Shown: positions 1 to 10,078, counted from the stretch's first letter. The stretch is DNA of 64,000 nucleotides from an uncultured Alistipes sp. (GCA_945494785.1 CALYVN010000002.1:19146-83145), one strand, 5' to 3'. Notes: a model not told the origin generated them from the letters alone. A program made the numbers and translations.

Positions 1-644
1 TAACCATCGCCGACAGCGTGGTGTTGATAGGCGACTATGCCTTCTCCGAGTGTCAGCAACTTGCGAGCATCGCAATCCCCGACAACGTTACGTCGATAGG
101 CGATTTCGTGCTGTCCAAATGTTCGGGACTGAAAAGCGCAACTCTCGGCAGCGGTATTGCGTTGATTGGCGATTTCGCATTCAACGAATGTACGGGGCTG
201 ACAAGTATCGACGTTCCTGCCAACGTCAAGACAATCAATATGTACGCCTTCTATGGCTGCACCGCTTTGACGAGCGTAACTATGGGTAACGGAGTTACGA
301 CAATCGGCAGCAATGTATTCCGCAAATGTACGGCTCTGACCAAAGTCGTCCTGCCCGACAGCGTCGAGACAATCGGAGATTATGCGTTCGGCTATTGCCA
401 AGCGTTGCCAACCATTACCATACCCGCAAAGGTCGCATCGCTCGGCGATTATGCCCTCTATGGCTGTTTGCATCTGTCGAGCATCTATTGCAAGCCGACC
501 ACTCCGCCCGATTTGGGTCGCTCGGTGTTCAACGGCATTGCGTCGGATGCGGTCATCTATGTGTCTCGTGCCTCGCTCGAAGTGTATAAAAACGCGATTT
601 ATTACAACGGCTGTTCGTCCGAGGTGGTCGGCTACGATTTTTAA
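1..644 (+). CDS. BspA-type leucine-rich repeat (LRR_5) surface protein, 3' fragment (5' end outside window)
   Basis: ORF to 644 with ~23-aa repeats of the form xxIGDxAFxxCxxLxSIxIPxxVxxIG; frame open towards the window start. Confidence 0.85.
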   Translation, partial: TIADSVVLIGDYAFSECQQLASIAIPDNVTSIGDFVLSKCSGLKSATLGSGIALIGDFAFNECTGLTSIDVPANVKTINMYAFYGCTALTSVTMGNGVTTIGSNVFRKCTALTKVVLPDSVETIGDYAFGYCQALPTITIPAKVASLGDYALYGCLHLSSIYCKPTTPPDLGRSVFNGIASDAVIYVSRASLEVYKNAIYYNGCSSEVVGYDF

Positions 645-659
645 TCGGTACTTTTATCG

Positions 660-697
660 AAAAACAGGGCGGTGTCATTGGGTTGCCGCCCTGTTTG
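660..697 (+). terminator. Rho-independent terminator after LRR protein
   Basis: aaacagggcgg...ccgccctgttt inverted repeat just after the stop codon. Confidence 0.7.
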
Positions 698-796
698 CGA
701 TAGGTGCAAGGCCTTCGGTATATGTCTGTAACCGCACTGTATGGCTGTTGTTCAAAAATTTTTGTGCTTATGCTTTTATATCCCGAAAAATATGCG

Positions 797-804
797 TACC
801 TTTG
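797..804 (+). promoter_or_regulatory. Bacteroidetes -7 element TACCTTTG
   Basis: TAnnTTTG match 31 nt upstream of the ATG at 836. Confidence 0.6.
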
Positions 805-835
805 AGTGCTGTATTGTATCGACAAAACTGCTTTT

Positions 836-1129
836 ATGACCAACAAGGAGATTATAGACGCTCTCTCGGCGGATGTGCGCAAACTGATGCAGCAACATGC
901 CGCTGCTGTGGAGCAACTGCGTGCCGCTCGCAAAACCAACGAGGAGCAGGCACAGAAAATACGCTCCTTGCAGGAGTTGGCAAAGGCCAACAAAGAGGAG
1001 ATTGCCCGTTTGCGTTTGGGCAACGCTCTCGAAAAAGGCAGTGGCGACAAATCGGCTGCAAGGGCGCAGGTAAACCGTTTATTGCGGGAGGTGGACAAGT
1101 GCATTGCATTGATTTCAAACGAGATATAA
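836..1129 (+). CDS. Small coiled-coil protein preceding zapA
   Basis: ORF (start MTNKEIID) rich in A/E/K/Q/R heptads; directly upstream of zapA. Confidence 0.7.
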   Translation: MTNKEIIDALSADVRKLMQQHAAAVEQLRAARKTNEEQAQKIRSLQELAKANKEEIARLRLGNALEKGSGDKSAARAQVNRLLREVDKCIALISNEI

Positions 1130-1144
1130 TAGAGACACGGAGAG

Positions 1145-1444
1145 ATGGGCGACGAGCGAGCATTGGAGATAAAGTTGCGAATAGCAGGCAAGACCTATAA
1201 CATGACGATAGATCCCCGCAAGGAGGAGGTTTATCGCCTTGCCGAGCGCGAAATCAACCGCATGGCAGCCAAATACGAGCAGGCGCATTTGGACGGATAT
1301 GGCGCACAGGACTACCTTGCCATTGTCGCTTTGCAACTCGCCATTTCGAATATCCGTCTGGCTCAAAGTCGCGAAATCGGCGACGAAAATTTGAAACGGT
1401 TGGCCGAACTCGCCCGCGAGGTCGAACAGCATCTCAACCGATAA
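1145..1444 (+). CDS. zapA: Cell division protein ZapA
   Basis: ELKLRIAGKTYNMTIDPRKEEVYRLAEREIN...DYLAIVALQLA, typical ZapA. Confidence 0.85.
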   Translation: MGDERALEIKLRIAGKTYNMTIDPRKEEVYRLAEREINRMAAKYEQAHLDGYGAQDYLAIVALQLAISNIRLAQSREIGDENLKRLAELAREVEQHLNR

Positions 1445-1749
1445 TCTGCCAAGCATCCCACGCAAGGGCGCAGAGATGCGCATGAGGGAGCAGAAAAGGG
1501 CGTAAATAGGTGCAAGAGTGCGCCGGCAGAGGAAGGCGGAGGAACGGGCAGAGAGCAGGAGAGAAAGAGGAACGGAGAAGAGAGCCGGAAGAGAGGGACA
1601 ACGAAGAGGACGAAGGGGACGAAGAGGGCAGAGAGAAGTAACGGAGAGAAAAAGTTTCGTGTGAAAGTTGCACGAGAGATTGAAAATGAGAATTTTCGTC
1701 TGCAAAGGCGATACGCAGCGTTCTTTTAACATACAGTAAGGAAAATACC

Positions 1750-1942
1750 CGCATAGATTCCTAAGCTTTGCGAAACTGAACAATTATTACATTGGGGTAG
1801 ACTCGATGCGTCAAAACCGGGCCTTGTAGCCCGCAAGGGTGAGTACGTGAGTACCGATGGAGGGTTGCGACGATATGTAAGCCCCACACATGACTTATCG
1901 GCAGATTCGTCAAACAAGAGAAGGAATCGATGCGGTTTTTTT
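1750..1942 (+). ncRNA. ssrS: Probable 6S RNA
   Basis: About 190-nt noncoding unit between zapA and rny; closing stem CGCATAGATTCCT/AGGAATCGATGCG, second stem TTTGCGAA/TTCGTCAAA, open central region, TGGGG/CCCCA stem, apical CGGGC/GCCCG stem, then a T-run. Confidence 0.7.
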
Positions 1943-2056
1943 TGTATGCGGTACTTTGGCTGCGCAGCAGAAAAAAGAGACGACAACGAACAAACATAAA
2001 CAAATATAAATTAACGGATTACAAACATACCAATAACAGTTTTTTAGAGCAAGATT

Positions 2057-3586
2057 ATGAATATATTGATTATCGTAAGCATCGCCGTTGTGGTATCGGC
2101 CATATCGGGTTTCGCAACGTTCTATGCCGTAAAGGCGCGTTCGTCTGCGATTCTGAAAGAGGCCGAGAATGAGGGCGAAATGATTAAGAAAGAGAAGATT
2201 CTGCAAGCAAAAGAGAAGTTCATGCAACTCAAAAGCGAGTACGACAAGCAGGTCAATGAGCGCAATCAGCGTCTGAACCAGAGCGAGCAGCGTGCCAAGC
2301 AGATTGAGTCGCAACTTCAAAACCAGCAGCGGGAGATGGAGCGCAAAATTGCCGACAACGACCGCCTGAAAGAGAAGATGGAGAGTCAGATGCAGGCTCT
2401 CGAACACAAAAAGGAGGAGTTGGCGCAACTGATGAGCGAGCAGAATGCACGGCTCGAACAAATCTCGGGCATGAGTTCGGAGGAGGCAAAAAACAGCCTT
2501 ATCGAGAATATGAAGGCCGAAGCCAAGAGCGAGGCTGCCGCCTACATCAACGAGACGGTCGAGGAGGCGAAACTCACGGCGACGAAAGAGGCCAAACGTA
2601 TCATCGTGGCTTCGATTCAGCGTGTGGCAACCGAAACGGCGATAGAAAATTCGGTAACGGTGTTCAACATCGATTCCGACGAGGTCAAGGGTCGTATCAT
2701 CGGTCGCGAGGGTCGCAATATCCGCGCCCTCGAAGCAGCCACAGGTATAGAAATCATCGTGGACGATACGCCCGAAGCGATTATCCTCAGCGGATTCGAC
2801 CCAGTGCGTCGCGAGATTGCCCGTTTGGCACTGCATCAACTCGTTACCGACGGCCGTATCCATCCCGCACGCATCGAGGAGGTGGTTGCCAAGGTCAAGA
2901 AACAGATAGAGGAGGAGATTGTCGAAGTCGGCAAACGTACGACAATCGACCTCGGTATTCACGGTCTGCATCCCGAACTGATACGCCTTATCGGTAAGAT
3001 GAAATATCGTTCGTCGTATGGTCAGAACCTGTTGCAGCACGCTCGCGAAACGGCCAATCTGGCAGGTATCATGGCTGCCGAATTGGGTCTGAATCCGAAG
3101 GCGGCACGCCGTGCGGGTCTGTTGCACGATATAGGCAAGGTGCCTGATGACGAGCCGGAACTGCCTCACGCAATTATCGGTATGAAACTTGCCGAGAAAT
3201 ACAAGGAGAAGGCCGAAATATGCAACGCCATAGGTGCGCACCACGACGAGGTCGAGATGACTTCGCTCATTGCGCCGATTATTCAGGTGTGCGATGCCAT
3301 TTCGGGTGCCCGTCCGGGTGCTCGCCGTGAGGTTATCGAGTCGTATATCAAGCGATTGAAGGAGATGGAGGATATAGCCCTGTCGTATGACGGCGTGGTC
3401 AAGACATACGCCATTCAGGCAGGTCGTGAATTGCGCGTTATCGTAGGTGCGGACAAGTTGTCCGATGCCGAGAGCGAGAATCTGTCGCACGAAATCGCCA
3501 AGAAGATACAGGACGAAATGACCTATCCGGGTCAGGTCAAAATTACCGTTATCCGCGAAACCCGCAGCGTAAGTTACGCGAAATAG
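2057..3586 (+). CDS. rny: Ribonuclease Y
   Basis: N-terminal TM plus coiled coil, KH motif ([15 protein letters not shown]), HD domain (LLHDIGKV), 509 aa. Confidence 0.97.
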   Translation: MNILIIVSIAVVVSAISGFATFYAVKARSSAILKEAENEGEMIKKEKILQAKEKFMQLKSEYDKQVNERNQRLNQSEQRAKQIESQLQNQQREMERKIADNDRLKEKMESQMQALEHKKEELAQLMSEQNARLEQISGMSSEEAKNSLIENMKAEAKSEAAAYINETVEEAKLTATKEAKRIIVASIQRVATETAIENSVTVFNIDSDEVKGRIIGREGRNIRALEAATGIEIIVDDTPEAIILSGFDPVRREIARLALHQLVTDGRIHPARIEEVVAKVKKQIEEEIVEVGKRTTIDLGIHGLHPELIRLIGKMKYRSSYGQNLLQHARETANLAGIMAAELGLNPKAARRAGLLHDIGKVPDDEPELPHAIIGMKLAEKYKEKAEICNAIGAHHDEVEMTSLIAPIIQVCDAISGARPGARREVIESYIKRLKEMEDIALSYDGVVKTYAIQAGRELRVIVGADKLSDAESENLSHEIAKKIQDEMTYPGQVKITVIRETRSVSYAK

Positions 3587-3608
3587 GCAGGTCGCGCTTT
3601 ACGATTGT

Positions 3609-3648
3609 CTCCCCGAATCGCTCCTTTACACAAAGGCGGTTCGGGGAG
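3609..3648 (+). terminator. Terminator between rny and surE
   Basis: ctccccgaa...ttcggggag followed by a T-rich tract. Confidence 0.65.
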
Positions 3649-3754
3649 ATGTTTTTGTCGGACGGATACGGCAAGAGGTGTCGGATGTCGAAAAGTTGCG
3701 GTTTTTGGTCGAGAAATCGTGCGGCAGGTTGTTGGATATTCTCGCAGTTCTTAC

Positions 3755-3762
3755 TATCTTTG
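3755..3762 (+). promoter_or_regulatory. -7 element TATCTTTG of surE
   Basis: TAnnTTTG ending 6 nt before the surE ATG. Confidence 0.6.
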
Positions 3763-3768
3763 TCGTGT

Positions 3769-4539
3769 ATGGAAAGCGATAGATTGATATTTGTAACGAA
3801 CGACGACGGCTTTGCGTCGAAAGGTTTTGCCGCGGCGATAGAGGTGGCTCGTCGTTTCGGCAGGGTGGTAGCCGTTGCCCCCGAGTGTATGCAGAGCGGC
3901 ATGAGTCAGGCCATTACCATTTACAACCCGCTCTATCTGCGCAAGGTGCGCGACGAGGAGAATGTTACGGTCTATGCCCTCTCGGGTACGCCTGTGGATT
4001 GCGTCAAGATGGCGTTCGACTATATGTTCGGCGACCGCAGACCCGATTTGGCTATTTCGGGTATAAATCATGGCTCCAATTCGGCGGTAAACGTACTCTA
4101 TTCGGGTACCATGGGTGCAGCCATAGAGGCTTCGTTCTATGATATTCCCGCTGTCGGGTTGTCGGTACTCGACCACTCGGAGGATGCCGATTTCGAAGCG
4201 GCGGTGGAGTATGGCGCAAAAATTGTCGAGCGGGTGTTGGAGCAGCAGGTGCCGATGCCGTTGTGTCTGAATGTGAATGTGCCTGCCATTCCGAAGGCGG
4301 AGATTAAGGGCGTAAAGGTTTGCCGACAGACGCGGGGCTATTGGCGCGAGGATTTCTTTCGTCACGAAGATCCGCGCGGTCGGGAGTATTTCTGGCTGAC
4401 GGGTGCGTTCGAAAACAAAGAGCCGCAGGCGCAGGATAGCGACGAGTGGGCTTTGAATAACGGCTATGTCTCGGTTGTCCCCGTACAGACCGACATGACC
4501 GCGTACACGCAGATGGATGCGCTGAAAAAGATATTGTAA
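3769..4539 (+). CDS. surE: 5'/3'-nucleotidase SurE
   Basis: VTNDDGFASKG, SGINHGSNSAVNVLYSGTMGAA motifs; start at MESDRLIFVTNDDG. Confidence 0.95.
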   Translation: MESDRLIFVTNDDGFASKGFAAAIEVARRFGRVVAVAPECMQSGMSQAITIYNPLYLRKVRDEENVTVYALSGTPVDCVKMAFDYMFGDRRPDLAISGINHGSNSAVNVLYSGTMGAAIEASFYDIPAVGLSVLDHSEDADFEAAVEYGAKIVERVLEQQVPMPLCLNVNVPAIPKAEIKGVKVCRQTRGYWREDFFRHEDPRGREYFWLTGAFENKEPQAQDSDEWALNNGYVSVVPVQTDMTAYTQMDALKKIL

Positions 4540-4554
4540 CCAACAATTCCGAAT

Positions 4555-5568
4555 ATGGAGAGCGTCGTCGGATTGAGAGTCGTTTTGATGGTCGAACTGA
4601 TTATTCAGTTGGTGGCAACCGTCTTTGCCATCCGATTGATACGGCGCACGAAATACAATGTCATCTGGATTTTCTGTATCGTCGGTTTCGTGGCATTGTC
4701 CATAGAGCGGGTGTGCCAATTGACGATGTTCGATTTGCTGACTACCATACCGAAGGGTTTTGTGGCTGTGGATGTGTTGGTGTCGCTGTGTATTTCGGCT
4801 GCCGTATTGTTCGCCAGCCGCCTAATCAACCATATCGACCGATTGGACAGACAGCGGCAACTCTTCAACAAGCGCATCCTTACCGCCGTGTTGCGCGCCG
4901 AAGAGAAATCGCGCTCCGATTTTGCCAAGGAGTTGCATGACGGATTGGGTCCGTTGCTCTCGTCGGCAAAAATGTCGCTTTCGGCACTGTCGCGCAAGAA
5001 TCTGCCTGCCGAACAGCAGAGCATCATGGATAATACGGCGTATGTCATCGACGAGGCCATACGGTCGGTGCGCGAAATCTCCAACAACATGTCGCCACAG
5101 GTGTTGGTGGATTTCGGACTTGCACAGGGTGTCAAGGGCTTTATATCGCGCAGCGTGGCTCTGAACGGCGCAAATATACATTTTGTAACGAATCTGCATG
5201 CGGAGCGTTTCGACAAGGATGTGGAGGTGATTATGTACCGCATAATTTGCGAATTGATAAACAACTCGCTCAAACATTCCGGCTGCTCTGCCATAAATGT
5301 ATCGCTTTCGCTGAATGGGGCTGAACTGAAATTGTACTATACCGACAACGGTCGGGGCTTCAATCCGAAGGCGGTACTCGATTGCGGCATGGGGTTGTCG
5401 AATATAGCCTCGCGCGTCAATTCGCTCAGCGGTACGTTCGATATTTCGAGTCGCAAGGGCGAGGGAATGAGTGCTACCGTTGTCATCAATGCGTGCGGCA
5501 GCGAAACGGCGCGGAAACAGGAGAGGGGAGATGGACGAAACAAGAAAACGAATCGTGTTGGTCGATGA
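4555..5568 (+). CDS. Membrane sensor histidine kinase (HisKA_3/NarL-type partner)
   Basis: DHp motif DFAKELHDGLGPLLSSAKMSL, HATPase NNSLKHSG...DNGRGF; overlaps the downstream response regulator. Confidence 0.9.
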   Translation: MESVVGLRVVLMVELIIQLVATVFAIRLIRRTKYNVIWIFCIVGFVALSIERVCQLTMFDLLTTIPKGFVAVDVLVSLCISAAVLFASRLINHIDRLDRQRQLFNKRILTAVLRAEEKSRSDFAKELHDGLGPLLSSAKMSLSALSRKNLPAEQQSIMDNTAYVIDEAIRSVREISNNMSPQVLVDFGLAQGVKGFISRSVALNGANIHFVTNLHAERFDKDVEVIMYRIICELINNSLKHSGCSAINVSLSLNGAELKLYYTDNGRGFNPKAVLDCGMGLSNIASRVNSLSGTFDISSRKGEGMSATVVINACGSETARKQERGDGRNKKTNRVGR

Positions 5569-6172
5569 CCATGCGTTGTTCCGCAACGGTCTGAAAGGTC
5601 TTATCGACGGTCGCAACGGCTGTTGCGTGGTCGGAGAGTTCTCGGACGGAGCCGACTTTGTGAAGGCACTGCCGTCGATGGATGCCGATGCGGTCTTTAT
5701 GGATATATCGATGCCTGTGATGAACGGCGACGAGGCAACTACCGAGGCATTGCGTCAAAAACCGGATTTGAAGGTGATATGTTTGTCGATGTTCGGCGAC
5801 GAGAAATACTATTCGCGGATGATGGAGGCGGGAGCAAAGGGCTTTCTGCTCAAAGATTCCGATATCGACGAGGTCTTCGATGCTTTGGAGACGGTTATGG
5901 CAGGCGAGAATTATCTTTGCCATGCTTTGTTGGAATCCATCTCGGGGTCGATGCACAGCGGCGCGGAGAATCCCGATGCACTGTCGGAGCGGGAGTCGGA
6001 TGTACTGCTCGGAATCTGCCGCGGGTTATCGAATCAGGAGATTGCCGACTCGCTTTTCATCTCGAAACGGACGGTCGATGCCCATCGTGCGAACATCCTC
6101 GAAAAGACAGGATGCAAAAATACGGCGAGCCTCGTGGTCTATGCGGTCAAAAACGGATTGGTCGAGGTGTGA
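5531..6172 (+). CDS. LuxR/NarL-family response regulator
   Basis: REC domain (VLVDDHALFRNGL, MDISMPVMNG) and LuxR HTH (LSERESDVLLGICRGLSNQEIADSLFISKRTVDAHR). Confidence 0.93.
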   Translation: MDETRKRIVLVDDHALFRNGLKGLIDGRNGCCVVGEFSDGADFVKALPSMDADAVFMDISMPVMNGDEATTEALRQKPDLKVICLSMFGDEKYYSRMMEAGAKGFLLKDSDIDEVFDALETVMAGENYLCHALLESISGSMHSGAENPDALSERESDVLLGICRGLSNQEIADSLFISKRTVDAHRANILEKTGCKNTASLVVYAVKNGLVEV

Positions 6173-6252
6173 GTTTATAGGCGTATTTTGTAAACGGACA
6201 ACGAATTGTTATAAAAATCCCCGAATTGATTACGATTCATAATAATTATTCC

Positions 6253-6260
6253 TATATTTG
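6253..6260 (+). promoter_or_regulatory. -7 element TATATTTG of gdhA
   Basis: TAnnTTTG match 40 nt upstream of the ATG. Confidence 0.6.
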
Positions 6261-6300
6261 CAATAGAAAAACAAATCAATAACCTTAAAACATTATAACT

Positions 6301-7641
6301 ATGAATGTAAACAATTTGATGGCCGATTTGGAGCGCAAACACCCGGGCGAGAGCGAATATCTGCAAGCGGTGCGCGAAGTGTTGGAGTCGGTCGAGGAGG
6401 TGTATAACCAACATCCCGAATTCGAACAGGCCAAAATCGTGGAGCGTATGGTTGAGCCTGACCGTATCATCACATTCCGCGTAACGTGGGTCGATGACCG
6501 CGGCACGATTCAGACCAATTTGGGCTATCGCGTACAGTTCAACAGCGCGATAGGTCCGTACAAAGGCGGTTTGCGATTCCATAAAGCGGTCAATCCGTCT
6601 ATGCTGAAATTCCTCGGATTCGAGCAGACTTTCAAAAACGCGCTTACCACGTTGCCTATGGGCGGTGCGAAGGGCGGTTCCGATTTCGACCCTGTCGGCA
6701 AGTCGGATGCCGAGATTATGCGTTTCTGCCAGGCGTTTATGCTCGAATTGTGGAAGAATATAGGTCCGGATACCGACGTGCCTGCGGGAGATGTAGGTGT
6801 GGGAGGCCGTGAGATTGGTTTCCTCTACGGTATGTACAAGAAACTCGCCCGCGAGTATAATACGGGCGTACTGACGGGCAAGGGTATGACTTGGGGTGGT
6901 TCGCTGATTCGTCCTGAGGCTACCGGTTTCGGCGCACTCTATTTCGTGCAACACATGCTGCACAAGGCGGGTTGCGACATAAAGGGTGCAACGGTGGCAA
7001 TCTCGGGCTTCGGCAACGTGGCTTGGGGTGCTGCAACGAAGGCTACCGAACTAGGTGCGAAGGTTATCGCCATTTCGGGTCCCGACGGCGTGATTTACAA
7101 CCCTAACGGCATGACCAAGGAGAAAATCGACTATATGTTGGAGTTGCGTGCCTCGAATCGCAACATCGTCTCGCCGTTTGCCGAGAAGTTCAAGGATGCC
7201 ACATTCACTCCGAACAAGAAGGCTTGGAGCATCAAGTGCGACATCGCTTTGCCTTGCGCATTCCAAAACGAATTGACGGGCGACGATGCCAAGGAGTTGC
7301 TTGCCAACGGAACATGGTGCGCTGCCGAGGTGTCGAACATGGGTTGCACTCCGGAGGCTATCGCCGCATTCCAAAATGCAGGTATCCTCTTTGCACCGGG
7401 TAAGGCCGTCAATGCAGGCGGTGTGGCAACTTCGGGCTTGGAGATGACGCAGAACGCGATGCATATCTCGTGGTCGGCAGAAGAGGTCGATGCCAAACTG
7501 CACTATATCATGCAGAGCATTCACGAGGCGTGCGTCAAGTATGGCACACAACCCGACGGCTATATCAACTATGTAAAGGGTGCCAACATCGCCGGATTTA
7601 TGAAGGTGGCACATGCAATGTTGGAGCAGGGAATAATCTAA
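6301..7641 (+). CDS. gdhA: NADP-specific glutamate dehydrogenase
   Basis: 446 aa; GPYKGGLRFHKAVNPSMLKFLGFEQTFKNALTTLPMGGAKGGSDFDP. Confidence 0.97.
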   Translation: MNVNNLMADLERKHPGESEYLQAVREVLESVEEVYNQHPEFEQAKIVERMVEPDRIITFRVTWVDDRGTIQTNLGYRVQFNSAIGPYKGGLRFHKAVNPSMLKFLGFEQTFKNALTTLPMGGAKGGSDFDPVGKSDAEIMRFCQAFMLELWKNIGPDTDVPAGDVGVGGREIGFLYGMYKKLAREYNTGVLTGKGMTWGGSLIRPEATGFGALYFVQHMLHKAGCDIKGATVAISGFGNVAWGAATKATELGAKVIAISGPDGVIYNPNGMTKEKIDYMLELRASNRNIVSPFAEKFKDATFTPNKKAWSIKCDIALPCAFQNELTGDDAKELLANGTWCAAEVSNMGCTPEAIAAFQNAGILFAPGKAVNAGGVATSGLEMTQNAMHISWSAEEVDAKLHYIMQSIHEACVKYGTQPDGYINYVKGANIAGFMKVAHAMLEQGII

Positions 7642-7838
7642 TCGGCGCAAAGCCGTAAACTGCGGTGTGTCATAATTGCCGACTACCGCGTTATTATCGA
7701 AAAGAGGACGCAGACATTTACGTCAAGTAAACTTCTGTCGCCCTCTTTCTCAATGCCTTGCATTCGACTAATTCTTGCACACCTTTGTTTTTGGAAATAG
7801 TTAATGGACAGATGGCGTCGCGGTTATGCGGCAACGAA

Positions 7839-7867
7839 AAACGGCAGACTTTCAGGTCTGCCGTTTG
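7839..7867 (-). terminator. Terminator downstream of OmpA-family gene
   Basis: aaacggcagac...gtctgccgttt; T-run on the minus strand. Confidence 0.65.
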
Positions 7868-7884
7868 TTTGTTGCAAGCGATGA

Positions 7885-9084
7885 TTAGTAAATCACCACG
7901 ATACGGTTGTGTGCAGGTTTGCCGAACGGACAATCTGTCGTGCCGCAGTTGCGAACATCGAGACGGTTGCGATCGACACCCTTGCTTACGAGGTAATCGG
8001 CTGCGATGCGTGCGCGTTTGCCAGCCAAACGGGCATTTGCCTTCGGTGTGCCGGTCTGCTTGTCGGCGAAACCATCGACGCGGAATACCTTCTTGTCGGA
8101 AGCCTTGATATGCTCGGCAATAAGGTCGAGACGCTTTTTGTTGGTGCTCGAAAGAACCGAGTAGCCGTAAGCATAGAACAACATCTCGTCGTAATTGTCG
8201 GTATCTACCGCCTCCTTGGCAGATTCTGCCTGAGGTCTCTCTTTCTTGGCATTCTTCAAAGCCTCAGCCTGCTCGGCTGCAAGTTGCTCGGCTGCTGCCA
8301 AAGCCTTTGCCTGTTCGTCGGCCAAAGCCTTCAATTTGTTGGACTTCGCCTTGGCTGCCTTAGCCTCGTCTTGCGACTTCTTCAAGTTGGCAAGCATCGC
8401 CTTTGCCTCCTCTTCGGTTGCTCCCGAACGCTCGAACGTGCGCTTGTTGAAACGGTAGGTTGCACCTACATATACGTTAAGACCATGGAAACGGTTGCTC
8501 TTGATGGAGGAAACGGGACGATACTCCGAATCGGCCAACAGATATTCCAACGTCAGGTCGATGCTGACTGCTTTGCATACGTTGAAGCGGTTTTGCCAAC
8601 CGAGGTCGCCGACAAATTGTACGGTACGATATTCTTTGTGGTCCAATGCGCTGCCACCGACACCTGCACCGAGGAAGAGAATCGAATTCCAGATGCGGTT
8701 GTCTTTGTAGCCGCCAATCCAATTTGTCAAATCCATCATAAAGTCGGGGTGGAAGAGGATGTAAGACCAATTGCACTCACTACCGGTAGCGGTGGTGTGA
8801 GTAAATTTGCCGCCTTCGCCTACAAGTCGTACACCGAATACGGGGTGGAACCATTTGCCTACGCCAACGTATGCTCCGGCAAGTACCGAATTGGAGATAC
8901 CGCTGCCGTTACCCATGTTGAAGGTAGGGCCTACACCGGCCTGAATCTCCCAGTTATCCCAGAAACCGTTGGAGATGAAGCCTTTGACATTGGAACTCTT
9001 TTGCTTCCCGTTGTTGTCTGCCGCCATTGCGCTGCCGGCAACCAAGAGTGCCGCTGCAAGGACGAAAATAAAATTCTTTTTCAT
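7885..9084 (-). CDS. OmpA-family outer membrane protein (beta-barrel + coiled coil + OmpA C-terminal domain)
   Basis: Signal peptide MKKNFIFVLAAALLVAGSAMA; C-terminal VDGFADKQTGTPKANARLAGKRARIAADYL. Confidence 0.9.
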   Translation of the reverse strand: MKKNFIFVLAAALLVAGSAMAADNNGKQKSSNVKGFISNGFWDNWEIQAGVGPTFNMGNGSGISNSVLAGAYVGVGKWFHPVFGVRLVGEGGKFTHTTATGSECNWSYILFHPDFMMDLTNWIGGYKDNRIWNSILFLGAGVGGSALDHKEYRTVQFVGDLGWQNRFNVCKAVSIDLTLEYLLADSEYRPVSSIKSNRFHGLNVYVGATYRFNKRTFERSGATEEEAKAMLANLKKSQDEAKAAKAKSNKLKALADEQAKALAAAEQLAAEQAEALKNAKKERPQAESAKEAVDTDNYDEMLFYAYGYSVLSSTNKKRLDLIAEHIKASDKKVFRVDGFADKQTGTPKANARLAGKRARIAADYLVSKGVDRNRLDVRNCGTTDCPFGKPAHNRIVVIY

Positions 9085-9256
9085 AATTGGGCTTGTTTGT
9101 TGTATTTGTAATCTCTTATTGTGCCAATATATACTTAACAAAGCAAAGATATACAATATTTTTCAAATGCAACATTTATACCAAAAAAATTATCTTGCAG
9201 AGCAAAAAAAAATAGCGACAGACCGAGCCTGTCGCTTGTGTGGCAAACGGGTGTCA

Positions 9257-9841
9257 TCAATATATAGCCACGACCCTGTTATGTTCGGGACAACCTATGG
9301 TGCATGGCGCAGTGCCGCAACTGTCCACTTCGAGCCGATTGGCATCGAAGCCTTTTTCGATAAGATAGTCTGCTGCTATGCGGGCGCGTTTTTCTGCCAA
9401 ACGTTCGTTGACCGACGGTGTGCCGGTACTGCTGTCGGCAAAAACATCTACTTTGAATATCTTGTCGCTCGAAGCGTTGATTCGTTCGGCAACTCTGTCC
9501 AACTGTGTTTTGTGTTCGTCGGTCAGTGCCGAATATCCGCATGCGTACAGCAGAATCTCCGCCTCTTTCTTTCCGGTCTTGGAGGTTTTCGATGCCGATT
9601 TGCTGTGTTGCAACTCCTCTTTCAAAGCGGCGTTTTCGCTTTCTAGCCGTTTAATCTCTTCATCCGCACGGTTTGCCTTTGTCGTCTGTCGGTTGGCCTC
9701 GTTGCGTGCATTGCGTGCATCGGTCTCGGCATCTGCCGCGCTTTTCGACAGGCATTTGACCTTCTCCAATACCGCTTTGACCTCCGTTTCGCTCATTCCC
9801 GCACGGTCAAAGATATATCTTGTTTTTGGTTTGTACAACAA
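9257..9841 (-). pseudogene. Truncated OmpA-domain paralog of the adjacent gene (no signal peptide or barrel; possible pseudogene)
   Basis: C-terminal 100 aa align with the 7885..9084 protein (DVFADSSTGTPSVNERLAEKRARIAADYLIEKGFDANRLEVDSCGT); the first codons are TTG with an in-frame TGA just upstream; nearest in-frame ATG near 9796. Confidence 0.6.
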
Positions 9842-10000
9842 TATAAGTCATTGATATAATGCTTATTGTGTACTTATTGGCGCAATATACCCGCGCATGT
9901 TGACGTGCTAAATTCTGATAAAACGATGATTATGCGCGAAGAATATCCGCACATAAAAAATCGTAAAAAAATTCGATTATTTCAGCCTTTTCCGACACAA

Positions 10001-10040
10001 AACGATACGACGGCGCAGAATTCTGCACCGTCGTATCGTT
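10001..10040 (-). terminator. Terminator of nrdJ
   Basis: aacgatacgacgg...ccgtcgtatcgtt 13-bp inverted repeat between genes. Confidence 0.65.
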
Positions 10041-10078
10041 TGCGAAAAAGAGCAGTCAGTCTCTGCCGACCCGTTCCG

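Noticed and set aside
1910-3490. 526-aa minus-strand ORF antisense to rny
   Set aside because: Mirrors the codon bias of rny; composition is low-complexity L/H/R-rich with no recognizable domain; rny is unambiguous
7650-7838. Possible small RNA between gdhA and the OmpA-family gene (weak CACCTTTG element)
   Set aside because: Element lacks the TA start; the nearby hairpin is better explained as the terminator of the minus-strand OmpA-family gene
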